Positions 46,191 through 55,625 of a stretch of DNA of 64,000 nucleotides are shown piece after piece. The position numbers were made by a program, and so were the translations under genes. This stretch comes from Lederbergia panacisoli. GTDB taxonomy: Bacteria > Bacillota > Bacilli > Bacillales > Bacillaceae_C. The notes below the pieces were generated by a model, which saw only the letters and a program-made list of their open reading frames with translations, made no database searches and was not told the DNA's origin. Location of the stretch: positions 37,594-101,593 of the forward strand of contig NZ_JANJGU010000013.1 of assembly GCF_024626525.1 (NCBI RefSeq), given 5' to 3'. Numbering within the stretch: the stretch's first letter is position 1; every line of letters starts with the position of its first letter.

Positions 46191-49016
46191 TCAGTCCCGA
46201 TTTTCTAGAATATATTCCAACATACTGATCAACTGCTTTGCATGTTCCACGTCAATATGTTTTCCAGAATGCTGTTCAATCCGCTCTTTAACAAGTTCTA
46301 ATTTTTTACAACCATTACCTTTTGCTTGCTCCGCTTGTTTTTCCTTGCCCTCTTTCTGAAACTTGACCATTTGCTCAAAGTCACGCTGGGCATTTTTCAA
46401 TTGAACTGTTAATGATTGCCGAATTCCCTCGTTCGCAACAAATTGTTGGATTCGTTCTTGGATCAATTTGATACTTGGTTTCTCGTATCCCGGGATATCA
46501 CCCGTTTCATAATATGCCCGTATTTCTTCCTCTGATAAAACGATTCCATCGTATACGAGCAACTCGTCCATTAAGCCCTTAAATGGAAGATCCCAATAAT
46601 TGACACCTAAGGCAAAGGCGGCGTTTGTTGAAGTAAACACATTCGGGAAGCCTGCTCCTGAAAATTTGTTTACACCATTTACATACACATTGATTTTACC
46701 TTCGTCCACTGTAAAGGCGATATGAGACCACTCGTTTTCCAGAATCTGCATTCCAGTATTTGCGTCGTACCATGCAGATCCAGACCAAACCATCGTTTCA
46801 TCACGAACTGGCCCTTTCGGTACAATGCTCACCCAGCTATCAATTGTTCTCGAGCCGAAGAAGGTTGTTGTAAAATTAGTGAGCTCTTCTGGATTGAGCC
46901 AAAGAGAGACTGAATATTGATTGCTAGATATTAAACCATTAGGCAGCCTGACACCAGATACTCCATCAAAAACAGCAGATTTTCCAGTAATTCCGTCCCC
47001 ATATGAAATTTCTCCGCCACTGTTATCGATTCGATTCCCTGTAACAGTTCCTGCCGCTGCATTTTTAGTGCGATCAGATAAGTCATCTTCAAAAGGATAA
47101 TAAGCAACTAATCGAGCATCCTTTTCAGCCAGCACAATAATCGTAAATGTTTTGCTTGCGGCTGCCTCACCTTTCGTAATGGTAGCAGTCAAGGTGACTG
47201 TTACATTCCCAGCTCCTGCGGCTGGGCGATTCACAACTCCTTGTGCCGATACGACATCAGGATTGGAAGACTGCCAAGAGATTTCTGTACCGCGAGCACC
47301 TTCTGTCGGTAATTCTAGATTGGCGATCACGGCATTTGTATCACCAAGATTTAATTGATTTTTAATAATCTCGACTATTTCCTCGTCAGTTCGCTCGATC
47401 GTTTTGATTCCCCATATGGAAACACCCTCGCCAGACAACGCAGTAAATGTCATTCCTACTTTATCAACGACCGAGTTCCATTGACGCAAAAATACACCAT
47501 TATAAGATTTGTCATCGATGGTAATCGTTGCACGATTATCATCCGATAACTCCCACGAACCATTTGCTCCGGAAATAGTGCCATCCCCGTTTAAAGTAAT
47601 CGTAATCGCCTTTTTCAACGTTTTGGAGATATCTTTTCCATGGTTAATAAATTGATAATCCCCAACGATATCCTCTCTATTAACCTTTTCAAGTGTTTCT
47701 CCAGTATAGCGATAAGGTGCCGCAACTGGCCAGCCATCTTTATTCATAAATAATTGATGTACGCGCACCTCGTGAGTTTCCCCGCGTTGTGGGAATCGTG
47801 TATGGAATACTAAAAATTGCTTATCTATGTCTTTATCATAGAAGATCGAATTATGTCCTGGCGATAAATATCCATAGCCAATTCCTGTACCAGGGTCTCC
47901 AACATTTCTCTCAAACAGGAAATGTCCCATAATTTTGTTGCCATAAGGAGAATGGTCGACGTTTCCTGGCAGGACCGCGTTTTGCCCGATTGCATCTACA
48001 TAAGGGCCAGTTGGGCTCGTTGATCTGAACACCCTCATATTATACTCGCCGTCAGCTGCAAGCCATCCAGTCGTCAAGTACAAATAGTAGTAGTCCATTT
48101 TCTGATCATACACAACATAAGGACCTTCGCCCGATTTCCCGTACCCACCTGATATTTTTGTCCCGAAATAGCGATCAATCAATCTTCCATCAGAAGTAGT
48201 GCCATCCTCGCCTGGGTAGATTGCTTTTCCATTTGTTTTATCAATTTCGAGGATAAAAATTCCTCCGGACCAAGAACCGTAGGTCATCCAAAGCTTACCG
48301 GATTCGTCATAAAAAAGATTCGCATCGATAGCATTTGGAAAGTTTCCGTTATTATACGCTCCATTACTATTAAACCATCCTGTTCTAATGCCCGATAGCT
48401 TACCATCATCAATCAAATCTTTAATATTCGTATTATCCCATTTTTTATTGACTTCACTATCAATATCGTAAGCCTCGTCTCTCGTGAAACCGGAATACAT
48501 TATTGTATCGACATACGTATAGGGTCCTTCAATATTTTTAGAAACGGCATAGCCTATGGCGGAACGAATATATGTGGAAGATGCACTATAGTACATCATA
48601 TAAGCACCATTCGATCCATCTTCATTAATGTAATGCTCATTCCAAAAGATTTCCGGAGCCCAGACAGCAAAGCCGCCCTTACTATCTGAATCATTTTCAC
48701 CAGCCCACTTAAATGATTCTGCGAGGTTAGCGGAAAGATCGCCATAAAGTGCGTTGCCCGGAGTTCTATACCCATTCGTAAAACGTGTCCAACTCATTAA
48801 ATCTTTTGATTTAGCTGCTTCAATATGTGTCCCAAAAACATAATACATATCACCTTCTTTTATAATAGAAGGATCGTGAACTGATACATTATTAAACACT
48901 GGCGCTTCCCCTTCGATTTGATTGGATTCCGTTTCCTCTCCCATTACACTGCTTGGAATTACTAATAAAAGGGTTAGGAAAACAAGCATCAGTTTGTACA
49001 CTGATTTTTTTAACAT
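46191..49016 (-). CDS. abn2: Secreted modular GH43 endo-1,5-alpha-L-arabinanase (Abn2-like)
   Basis: 941 residues. A signal peptide (1-26) precedes a GH43 five-bladed domain (about 40-440) with catalytic Asp48 (HDPS), Asp231 (NAIDAN) and Glu297 (SGEGPY). The Abn2-type C-terminal beta domain covers about 445-540 and is where B. subtilis Abn2 would end. Added modules are an atrophied bacterial Ig-like domain (about 543-630), a LamG/concanavalin-like domain (about 636-848) and a helical FIMAH-like end (about 862-941). It would cut arabinan outside the cell. GGAGG precedes the ATG. No AraR site is seen just upstream. Confidence 0.92.
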   Translation of the reverse strand: MLKKSVYKLMLVFLTLLLVIPSSVMGEETESNQIEGEAPVFNNVSVHDPSIIKEGDMYYVFGTHIEAAKSKDLMSWTRFTNGYRTPGNALYGDLSANLAESFKWAGENDSDSKGGFAVWAPEIFWNEHYINEDGSNGAYMMYYSASSTYIRSAIGYAVSKNIEGPYTYVDTIMYSGFTRDEAYDIDSEVNKKWDNTNIKDLIDDGKLSGIRTGWFNSNGAYNNGNFPNAIDANLFYDESGKLWMTYGSWSGGIFILEIDKTNGKAIYPGEDGTTSDGRLIDRYFGTKISGGYGKSGEGPYVVYDQKMDYYYLYLTTGWLAADGEYNMRVFRSTSPTGPYVDAIGQNAVLPGNVDHSPYGNKIMGHFLFERNVGDPGTGIGYGYLSPGHNSIFYDKDIDKQFLVFHTRFPQRGETHEVRVHQLFMNKDGWPVAAPYRYTGETLEKVNREDIVGDYQFINHGKDISKTLKKAITITLNGDGTISGANGSWELSDDNRATITIDDKSYNGVFLRQWNSVVDKVGMTFTALSGEGVSIWGIKTIERTDEEIVEIIKNQLNLGDTNAVIANLELPTEGARGTEISWQSSNPDVVSAQGVVNRPAAGAGNVTVTLTATITKGEAAASKTFTIIVLAEKDARLVAYYPFEDDLSDRTKNAAAGTVTGNRIDNSGGEISYGDGITGKSAVFDGVSGVRLPNGLISSNQYSVSLWLNPEELTNFTTTFFGSRTIDSWVSIVPKGPVRDETMVWSGSAWYDANTGMQILENEWSHIAFTVDEGKINVYVNGVNKFSGAGFPNVFTSTNAAFALGVNYWDLPFKGLMDELLVYDGIVLSEEEIRAYYETGDIPGYEKPSIKLIQERIQQFVANEGIRQSLTVQLKNAQRDFEQMVKFQKEGKEKQAEQAKGNGCKKLELVKERIEQHSGKHIDVEHAKQLISMLEYILENRD

Positions 49017-49104
49017 AGGAAACCTCCTTGATATAATTTTTTAAATATTTGTGACGGAATTATGACTGGAGAAGTTATTAGGAGAAAGTGAACTCCCCTC
49101 TCTA

Positions 49105-49203
<99 letters not shown>

Positions 49204-49221
49204 TCATTTAGGACAATCCTT

Positions 49222-51150
49222 TTATAGTGTTTCATTAATCCAAACAAGCATTTCTCCCGGTTCACGGTTACACCAGGCAAAATAAGGGATAGCAGTTATT
49301 GTAGTAGATTCAAATTTTTGTTCATCAAATGTATAGAGTTGCTGTCCCCAATTGGACCCATCTGTACGGTTTGCTTGTGCCTTAATTATTGTCACACCAC
49401 CTAGTAAACTAGAATCAAAAAACATTTCAGTGTCAGAACTTTTTGGTAAAAAGATATTTGGCAAGTTGGGGCCATTATCCACTTCTTCAATGCAATAAAC
49501 AATCGGGCCTCTTTGTAATGCAACTTTTCCAGCATTCTCCCTTACTTGTGGATGTGCCTTAATTCTTTCGACCGGCATTGATAATGCTAATTCAACTGTG
49601 TCCCCATCTTTCCATTGCCTTTTTAAATATATATAGCCGTCTTTAAGTACATCTTCTACATCAATATGTTCTCCATTGACGGTCAATTGGGCTTTTCTGC
49701 ACCACCCAGGCATTCTAAGCCCCAGTGTGAATTCAACTAGATTTGTTGTGGATATGATCATTTTTACATTTTGATCCCATGGGTAATTGGTTTCTTGAGT
49801 GATTTTTACTTTTTCATCGCCAAATTCAAATTCCGCCGCGTTCCCCATATATAGATTGATAAACAATTCATTTTCCGATCGGGTGTAAATATATTTCCCA
49901 ATTGAAGCAACCAATCTTGCCAAGTTCGGCGGACAACATGCACAATTAAACCATTTTTGTCGTACCGATTTTACATGACCATGATCATGTCGAGTACATG
50001 CCTTTGGCCAAACTTCCAGTGGATTGACATAGAAAAACTTCTTCCCGTCTAAGTCCATTCCACTAATAGTGCCATTATAAAGAGCACGTTCCATCACATC
50101 TGCATATTTAGCATTTTTATCGAGATTTAACATTCTTTTTGCCCAAAAGACTAATCCAATCGAAGCGCATGTTTCGGTGTAAGAAGTATCATTCGGAAGG
50201 TCATAATCAAAACTAAATGACTCGCCAAATGCACTGGATCCAATACCGGCCGTAATATACATTTGTCGATTCGTTACATTTTCCCAAAGCGTTTTACATG
50301 CTTCAGCAAGTGATTCATCACCTGTTTTTACAGCAAGATCTGCCATGGCCGAATACATATAAACGGCCCGAACAGAGTGTCCCACTGCCTCTTTTTGTTC
50401 CCGAACCGGCAGATGTGATTGACTATATTCATGTCCATAATACCAAAATGGTTTCGTATCTCCTCGAGACTCTGCCTCTTGATCAAAAAAGTGCGGGTGT
50501 CTTCCACGTTCATCAATGAAAAATTTACTGAGTTTCAAATATTTATCCTCACCTGTTGTCTCAGCTAATTTAACAAGAGCCAATTCAATTTCCTGATGAC
50601 CGTCATACCCTTTTATTTTCCCTTCCCCTCCTCCAAAGACCGAGTCAACATACTCCGCGAATCTTACCATTATATCAAGTAATTCACGTTTTCCAGTTGC
50701 TTCAAAATACGCGACTGCAGCTTCTATCATATGGCCGCCACTATATAGCTCATGTTGGTCTCGTAAATTTGTCCATCGTGCATCGGGTTCTTTTACTGTA
50801 AAATAAGTATTTAAATAGCCGTCTTTTTGTTGCGCCCTGCCAATTAATGCGATTAAGTCATCAACTGTTTTTTCAAGTTCCGGATTGGGATCGGATACTA
50901 AACTATAAGCGACTGCTTCGATCCATTTTGCAATATCACTATCTTGAAAAACAAATCCATGGTATTCACCTTCTGTATCTCCAGCAGCTATTCTAAAATT
51001 TTCCACAGCATGGCTTGGTTCCGCTCCCTCAATCCGATCGTTCAATGCCTCCCATTGATAGGGAATCACCTCGTCTCTCACAATATCCATGTATCTGCGC
51101 CAAAACTTATCGGAAATTTTCACTTGGGATCCCCTTTGCTTAGTTTGCAC
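49222..51150 (-). CDS. GH127 beta-L-arabinofuranosidase
   Basis: 642 residues from GTG 51150 (GGAGGAG seven bases away; a second GTG at 51123 is also well placed). Residue spacing matches characterised Bifidobacterium HypBA1 with a constant offset of 12: acid/base Glu310, zinc ligands Glu326, Cys328, Cys405 (also nucleophile) and Cys406. No signal peptide. It releases L-arabinose from beta-linked arabinofuranosides in the cytoplasm. It is preceded by a cre-like site and a GH51 gene, and followed by a GH51 relic. Paralogue of the partial gene at 1-1813. Confidence 0.95.
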   Translation of the reverse strand: MQTKQRGSQVKISDKFWRRYMDIVRDEVIPYQWEALNDRIEGAEPSHAVENFRIAAGDTEGEYHGFVFQDSDIAKWIEAVAYSLVSDPNPELEKTVDDLIALIGRAQQKDGYLNTYFTVKEPDARWTNLRDQHELYSGGHMIEAAVAYFEATGKRELLDIMVRFAEYVDSVFGGGEGKIKGYDGHQEIELALVKLAETTGEDKYLKLSKFFIDERGRHPHFFDQEAESRGDTKPFWYYGHEYSQSHLPVREQKEAVGHSVRAVYMYSAMADLAVKTGDESLAEACKTLWENVTNRQMYITAGIGSSAFGESFSFDYDLPNDTSYTETCASIGLVFWAKRMLNLDKNAKYADVMERALYNGTISGMDLDGKKFFYVNPLEVWPKACTRHDHGHVKSVRQKWFNCACCPPNLARLVASIGKYIYTRSENELFINLYMGNAAEFEFGDEKVKITQETNYPWDQNVKMIISTTNLVEFTLGLRMPGWCRKAQLTVNGEHIDVEDVLKDGYIYLKRQWKDGDTVELALSMPVERIKAHPQVRENAGKVALQRGPIVYCIEEVDNGPNLPNIFLPKSSDTEMFFDSSLLGGVTIIKAQANRTDGSNWGQQLYTFDEQKFESTTITAIPYFAWCNREPGEMLVWINETL

Positions 51151-51187
51151 CTTTTAGCTCCTCCATTTCTGACTTATATTAGAAATT

Positions 51188-51201
51188 TGTATGCGCTAAC
51201 A
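51188..51201. promoter_or_regulatory. cre-like CcpA site upstream of GH127
   Basis: TGTATGCGCTAACA matches the cre consensus TGWAANCGNTNWCA at all but one position. It is 38 bases upstream of the GH127 start, in the gap after the GH51 gene. Confidence 0.7.
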
Positions 51202-51301
51202 AAAATAGTGAAAATCTGGTATACTAGTTATTTTTGCAACGAACCACGCGCTTTGATAGTTTTGGCAATGATGAAGTGACAATTGGGTAACATAGCTATG
51301 T

Positions 51302-52798
51302 CTAGCTAAGCACTAAAACATTTACTGAATGAGGCCCTACTTCGACCGCTGCCTCAAAAGAATTAATTTGGATTGAATATTCAACTGTTTTACAGCTTTC
51401 CGGTTGACCAACATCATTATAGCTATCTTTGGAAGAGGAGATTAAGGAGTACATCACTCCTTTTTCAAATTTTGAATTATTTTTAATCCTTACGACCTGT
51501 GCTTGATTTGGATTTCTATTTACGATAGAAATCCGTAGGTTTTCCGATCCTTTTTTAGTAGTCGCAATTACGTCTATTGATGGCACTTTGTACGTTTTCC
51601 CACCATGATTAACTTCAAAAAAGTCCGAATCCGAGGTCCAAGAATCTATAATGGTATCACCCATGTATTTAGAATATAATTCAAATACATAATAGGTTGA
51701 ACGCAGTACAATCCCTTCCTTATGTGTGAAAATGGCTCCGCGAGTGTTAACAACAGGGGCAAAGTTTGCCATTCCAACAAGATCACTATATTTTAAACAA
51801 AGATTCAAAAAGCACGCATTAAAGATTGCGTCTGCCATGGTATAAGTAGCGTTAATGTCATTCCGATCCCTGGCTGAAATGATGTTATCCGCTAACCAAT
51901 CCCCTCCATGTATATTGGGGTGGTGCCACCCCCGAAGGTTCCATTCGTCAAACGCAATTTTTATTTTATTTAAATATCCTAAAGATCCAAGGATATACTT
52001 AGTTTTTAAAATCTGTTCCTCTATCTGTAACGTATAAACCATACAGGATTCATAAGAGGATGGGTTATCTACTTGTTGTAAGCTGTCCCAATAACCATGG
52101 ATTGAAATCCAATCTAAATACTCACCGGCCTCTTTGAGTAGATTAATATTCCAATCCAAATCAGAAATACTGGCTGCAAGTAATTCAATGCTAGGATCGA
52201 CACGCTTCATCATTTTAGCTGATTCTAGAACAAAACGCCCCCATTCCTTTTGTTCCTTAGCCCCTATTTCCCAATAGCCATAATTTTCATTCCCGATGCT
52301 CCAATATTTCACATTATAAGGCTCATAATGACCATTTTCGATTCTCATTTTTGCAAACTTTCCTTCATTCCTTAAGTTGCAGTATTCAACCCAGTTACTA
52401 GCTTCTTCCGCTGTGCCTGTACCAGCATTCGTACAAATATATGGTTCTGCTCCTATCGCTTGGCAGAACATAATGAATTCATCCGTTCCAAAAAGGTTAG
52501 GTTCTTCGACTCTCCATGCCTTATCAAAAAACGGTGTTCGCTTACCAACACCATCTTTCCAATGGTAATTAGAAACGAAACACCCACCGGGCCATCTTAC
52601 AATTGGTGTACCAATATTCTTTAATGCATCCAACACATCTTTACGGAACCCTCTTTCATCTGATAGGGGAGTGTTCGGGTCAAAAATACCTCCATAAATT
52701 TGTCGATGAAAGTGTTCAATAAAATGGCCATAAATCATTGGATTTGTTTTCCCACATACTCGCTTTGTATTCACTTCAATAATTGTCTCTTTTTTCAT
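51302..52798 (-). CDS. GH51 alpha-L-arabinofuranosidase
   Basis: 498 residues. Acid/base Glu171 in GNENYG and nucleophile Glu285 in FDEWN; the N-terminus has IYGHFIEHFHRQIYGG and the RWPGGCF strand. Cytoplasmic (no signal). It is the most divergent of the three intact GH51 enzymes here and may prefer a different linkage or chain length. Located between the YesL-like gene and GH127 at the end of the araNPQ unit. Confidence 0.93.
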   Translation of the reverse strand: MKKETIIEVNTKRVCGKTNPMIYGHFIEHFHRQIYGGIFDPNTPLSDERGFRKDVLDALKNIGTPIVRWPGGCFVSNYHWKDGVGKRTPFFDKAWRVEEPNLFGTDEFIMFCQAIGAEPYICTNAGTGTAEEASNWVEYCNLRNEGKFAKMRIENGHYEPYNVKYWSIGNENYGYWEIGAKEQKEWGRFVLESAKMMKRVDPSIELLAASISDLDWNINLLKEAGEYLDWISIHGYWDSLQQVDNPSSYESCMVYTLQIEEQILKTKYILGSLGYLNKIKIAFDEWNLRGWHHPNIHGGDWLADNIISARDRNDINATYTMADAIFNACFLNLCLKYSDLVGMANFAPVVNTRGAIFTHKEGIVLRSTYYVFELYSKYMGDTIIDSWTSDSDFFEVNHGGKTYKVPSIDVIATTKKGSENLRISIVNRNPNQAQVVRIKNNSKFEKGVMYSLISSSKDSYNDVGQPESCKTVEYSIQINSFEAAVEVGPHSVNVLVLS

Positions 52799-52912
52799 TT
52801 TCTCACCTCGAGTTTATTAAATGGAGTATGAATGCTATTCCACCTTTTTAAAACAAAAAAAGGATTGCTAGTTTCATGACATATTTAATTCTCTTGATGT
52901 TTGAAATTCGAT

Positions 52913-53533
52913 TCAAGAAACCCTAGTATCCATTTTTTGAAATATTTGCAACGAAAACCACATGCAGCCTAAAGCGGCAATACTAATTGAAAAGAACGGA
53001 ATCATTCCAGGGAACTCCAAAGAAAAGAAAATGACGCCTACAATGACTAGCCCACTTGCAGCAGTATAATGTATTTTAGATAATCCAATGATAAGAGCAT
53101 TCCTCAAATGCTGAAACCATGAAGCCTTATAATGGACAAGTAATGGGAATGTCCATAAAATGATAATGCAATAGAAAAAGAGAATAAGGTAGAACATGAA
53201 TGGTATGATAAATAAGATTTCACCTGCTGCTTCAGCAAGCACCTTGTAATTAAGATACAGCAAGCCCCCGACAACCAACAAAATCCAGCCTAATATATTT
53301 GCACCTGCAAACTCTTGGAAATATATTTGTTTAAATGTTTTCCAAAGCTTTAGTTCTTGTTCCCCCATAATCCACTTTCTGGATACTCCTAATGCTGCCA
53401 CTGTAGCCGGAAAAATCCCACCTACAAAAAGGCCAAAAATAGTAAACAGAATCCATAGCCCATTCACTGCTGCGAGGCGCATAATCCATTGAAATAAACG
53501 ATCAAGTGTAGATACAATCCGTTTACCATCCAT
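52913..53533 (-). CDS. YesL-like DUF624 membrane protein
   Basis: About 206 residues from the ATG at 53533 (AAGGAG upstream; an in-frame GTG abuts the site). Five or so hydrophobic helices and the GVSRKWIMGEQELKLWKTFK loop typical of DUF624/YesL. Such genes commonly accompany Bacillus sugar ABC importers. The function is not established. Confidence 0.85.
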   Translation of the reverse strand: MDGKRIVSTLDRLFQWIMRLAAVNGLWILFTIFGLFVGGIFPATVAALGVSRKWIMGEQELKLWKTFKQIYFQEFAGANILGWILLVVGGLLYLNYKVLAEAAGEILFIIPFMFYLILFFYCIIILWTFPLLVHYKASWFQHLRNALIIGLSKIHYTAASGLVIVGVIFFSLEFPGMIPFFSISIAALGCMWFSLQIFQKMDTRVS

Positions 53534-53617
53534 GGTTGCTTTCACTCCTTATTACCCCTTAAATTGTTTTAATTAAATGAAAATTAGCATCTGAATTTAT
53601 ACTTTTATTCATAATTT

Positions 53618-54457
53618 CTATCCTTTTACTCCTCCAACAGTTAGCCCAGCAACGAAATAACGTTGGAAGAAAATAAACAATATAATGATAGGAACGATTG
53701 TCATCATCGAGCCCGCAATGAGAATATCATAGTTATTTCCATATGGTGTTAGAAGTGTAGCAAGACCAATTGGCAACGTAAACATAGCATTCGAGCGCAG
53801 CACAATTAATGGCCATAGGAAGTTATTCCAGCTCCCTAATCCTAGAAGGATGGCCATCGCAGCTAAGGAAGGTCCCATTAATGGGAACATAATCTTAAAA
53901 TAAATACCATATTCAGTTGATCCATCAATTCTAGCCGAGTCCATTAATTCCCTCGGAAGACCAAGTGCGTATTGTCTAAAGAAAAAGACGGCAATTGGCG
54001 AAACAATAGCTGGTAACATAACGGCCGTATATGTATTAATTAATTTCCAGCCAATCATCATTTGATAAAGAGGTAACATCAAAATTTCAAATGGCACCAT
54101 CAATATAAACAAAACAAGGATGAAGAAAAAGTTCCTTCCTCTAAAATCATACATAGCTAATGCATATCCAACCATGCTTGAGAAAAATAACGAAAGTACG
54201 ATCGTCAGGCCTGAAATAATTAAACTATTTCCATACCATCCCCAATATGTCCCTGCTTGTGAAAATATGTAAGTATAGTTTGCTAAGTTTAATGAACTGA
54301 CGTCGAATGTTAAGCTAATCCCGTTACGCATCAACTCTGATGATGGTCTGAAGGAGGATAGCAATAAAATCAGAATCGGAAACAACGCGATTAAGGAAAT
54401 GATAACAAAGCTCATATTGGCGACCCATTTTAGTCCCATATTATTGTTTTTCTTCAT
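53618..54457 (-). CDS. araQ: Arabino-oligosaccharide ABC permease AraQ
   Basis: 279 residues (B. subtilis AraQ is 281). Six helices with EAA loop ELMDSARIDGST and the common GGVKG end. The start codon abuts the araP stop. Assigned as AraQ from length, order after araN-araP and the AraR-type promoter of the unit. Confidence 0.88.
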   Translation of the reverse strand: MKKNNNMGLKWVANMSFVIISLIALFPILILLLSSFRPSSELMRNGISLTFDVSSLNLANYTYIFSQAGTYWGWYGNSLIISGLTIVLSLFFSSMVGYALAMYDFRGRNFFFILVLFILMVPFEILMLPLYQMMIGWKLINTYTAVMLPAIVSPIAVFFFRQYALGLPRELMDSARIDGSTEYGIYFKIMFPLMGPSLAAMAILLGLGSWNNFLWPLIVLRSNAMFTLPIGLATLLTPYGNNYDILIAGSMMTIVPIIILFIFFQRYFVAGLTVGGVKG

Positions 54458-55402
54458 CTATTCATCACTCCTTTTAAACGCTCCGGTAAGTAACAATTGA
54501 ATCACGCTTACTATAAAAATAATGATCATCAGGACAACACCAATTGCAGCACCAAATCCCATATCATTTTGTTGAATTCCTTGTTGATAAATATAACCGA
54601 CTACTGATAAACCAATATTACCCGGTGATCCAGACGTCCAATAAACAAAACTTTCTTCAAACATTCGAAACCCGCCAATAACTGAAATCGTCGCAACGAA
54701 TATAGTGATTGGTTTTAAGAAGGGAAGTGTAACAAATCGAAACTTTTGTAATCTTGTTGCACCATCTATATCGGCCGCTTCATATAATTCATCTGGAATG
54801 TTTTGCAATGCAGCTAGGAAATATAGAATATTAACCCCCATCCAGCGCCAACAACAAAGGACAACCATCAAAAACATTCCTGACCAAGCATGATATTTCC
54901 ATTCGATAGGTGCAAATCCAAATAAACCAATAATTTGGTTACCTACTGCAGAATTCGTTTCCCCGAACATTAACCGAAAAATCATACCCGCGACAATCGT
55001 TGAAGTTAAGGCTGGGAGAAATAAGGAAGCTCGGAAAGTGGTTTTAAATTTAACAAACTTTGAATCTAGCAACACAGCTAATATAATTGGTACAATGACT
55101 AATATTACTACGGTTAGGACTACATAAATGGACGTATTGGAAAGTGCTTTATAAAAAGTTGGATTAAAAATTCTGCGATAATTGCTTAATCCAACAAATG
55201 TCACCTGCCCGGGCAACACTTTTTGAAAGCTCATCATAATTCCCTTAATTGATGGATAAAAGGTAAAAACTAAAAACGAAAGGACAAATGGTGCAATAAA
55301 TACATATGGGACGACTTTCTTGGAGTTTAAAAAGGTTAGGAATTTATTAGGACTTTTAACAGGTGGTAATTGAGTCGCTGTACCTCTTGATGTTTCCAAC
55401 AT
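54458..55402 (-). CDS. araP: Arabino-oligosaccharide ABC permease AraP
   Basis: 314 residues (B. subtilis AraP is 313). Six helices with EAA loop ELYEAADIDGAT; AAGGAGG precedes the ATG. It is separated from araN by a strong hairpin and a cre-like site. With AraQ it forms the membrane channel; the ATPase is expected elsewhere. Confidence 0.88.
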   Translation of the reverse strand: MLETSRGTATQLPPVKSPNKFLTFLNSKKVVPYVFIAPFVLSFLVFTFYPSIKGIMMSFQKVLPGQVTFVGLSNYRRIFNPTFYKALSNTSIYVVLTVVILVIVPIILAVLLDSKFVKFKTTFRASLFLPALTSTIVAGMIFRLMFGETNSAVGNQIIGLFGFAPIEWKYHAWSGMFLMVVLCCWRWMGVNILYFLAALQNIPDELYEAADIDGATRLQKFRFVTLPFLKPITIFVATISVIGGFRMFEESFVYWTSGSPGNIGLSVVGYIYQQGIQQNDMGFGAAIGVVLMIIIFIVSVIQLLLTGAFKRSDE

Positions 55403-55440
55403 GGATATCCCTCCTTAGATAGATTAATCGGACCTCAAAT

Positions 55441-55454
55441 TGAATACGCTCTCA
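55441..55454. promoter_or_regulatory. cre-like CcpA site between araN and araP
   Basis: TGAATACGCTCTCA matches the cre consensus at all but one position (same position as the other cre-like site). It is 38 bases upstream of araP, suited to repression of an internal promoter or a roadblock. Confidence 0.65.
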
Positions 55455-55581
55455 TTTTTACACGCACATTTTTCACATTGTACGGATAAGTTATTTAAAT
55501 TAAATTACATTTGTCTCTTCTGAATTTCCCAACGTAAAGTTTATGGATAAACTATTTCTAGGGTTCTTCACAAATCAGCAA

Positions 55582-55615
55582 AATTGCAAGGTACATTAAT
55601 ATGTGCCTTGCAATT
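55582..55615 (-). terminator. Intercistronic hairpin after araN
   Basis: AATTGCAAGG / CCTTGCAATT stem extended by TACAT/ATGTG around TAAT, followed by TTTTGC on the minus strand. Eleven bases beyond the araN stop; probably a partial terminator raising SBP over permease. Confidence 0.78.
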
Positions 55616-55625
55616 TAGTTTTTTA

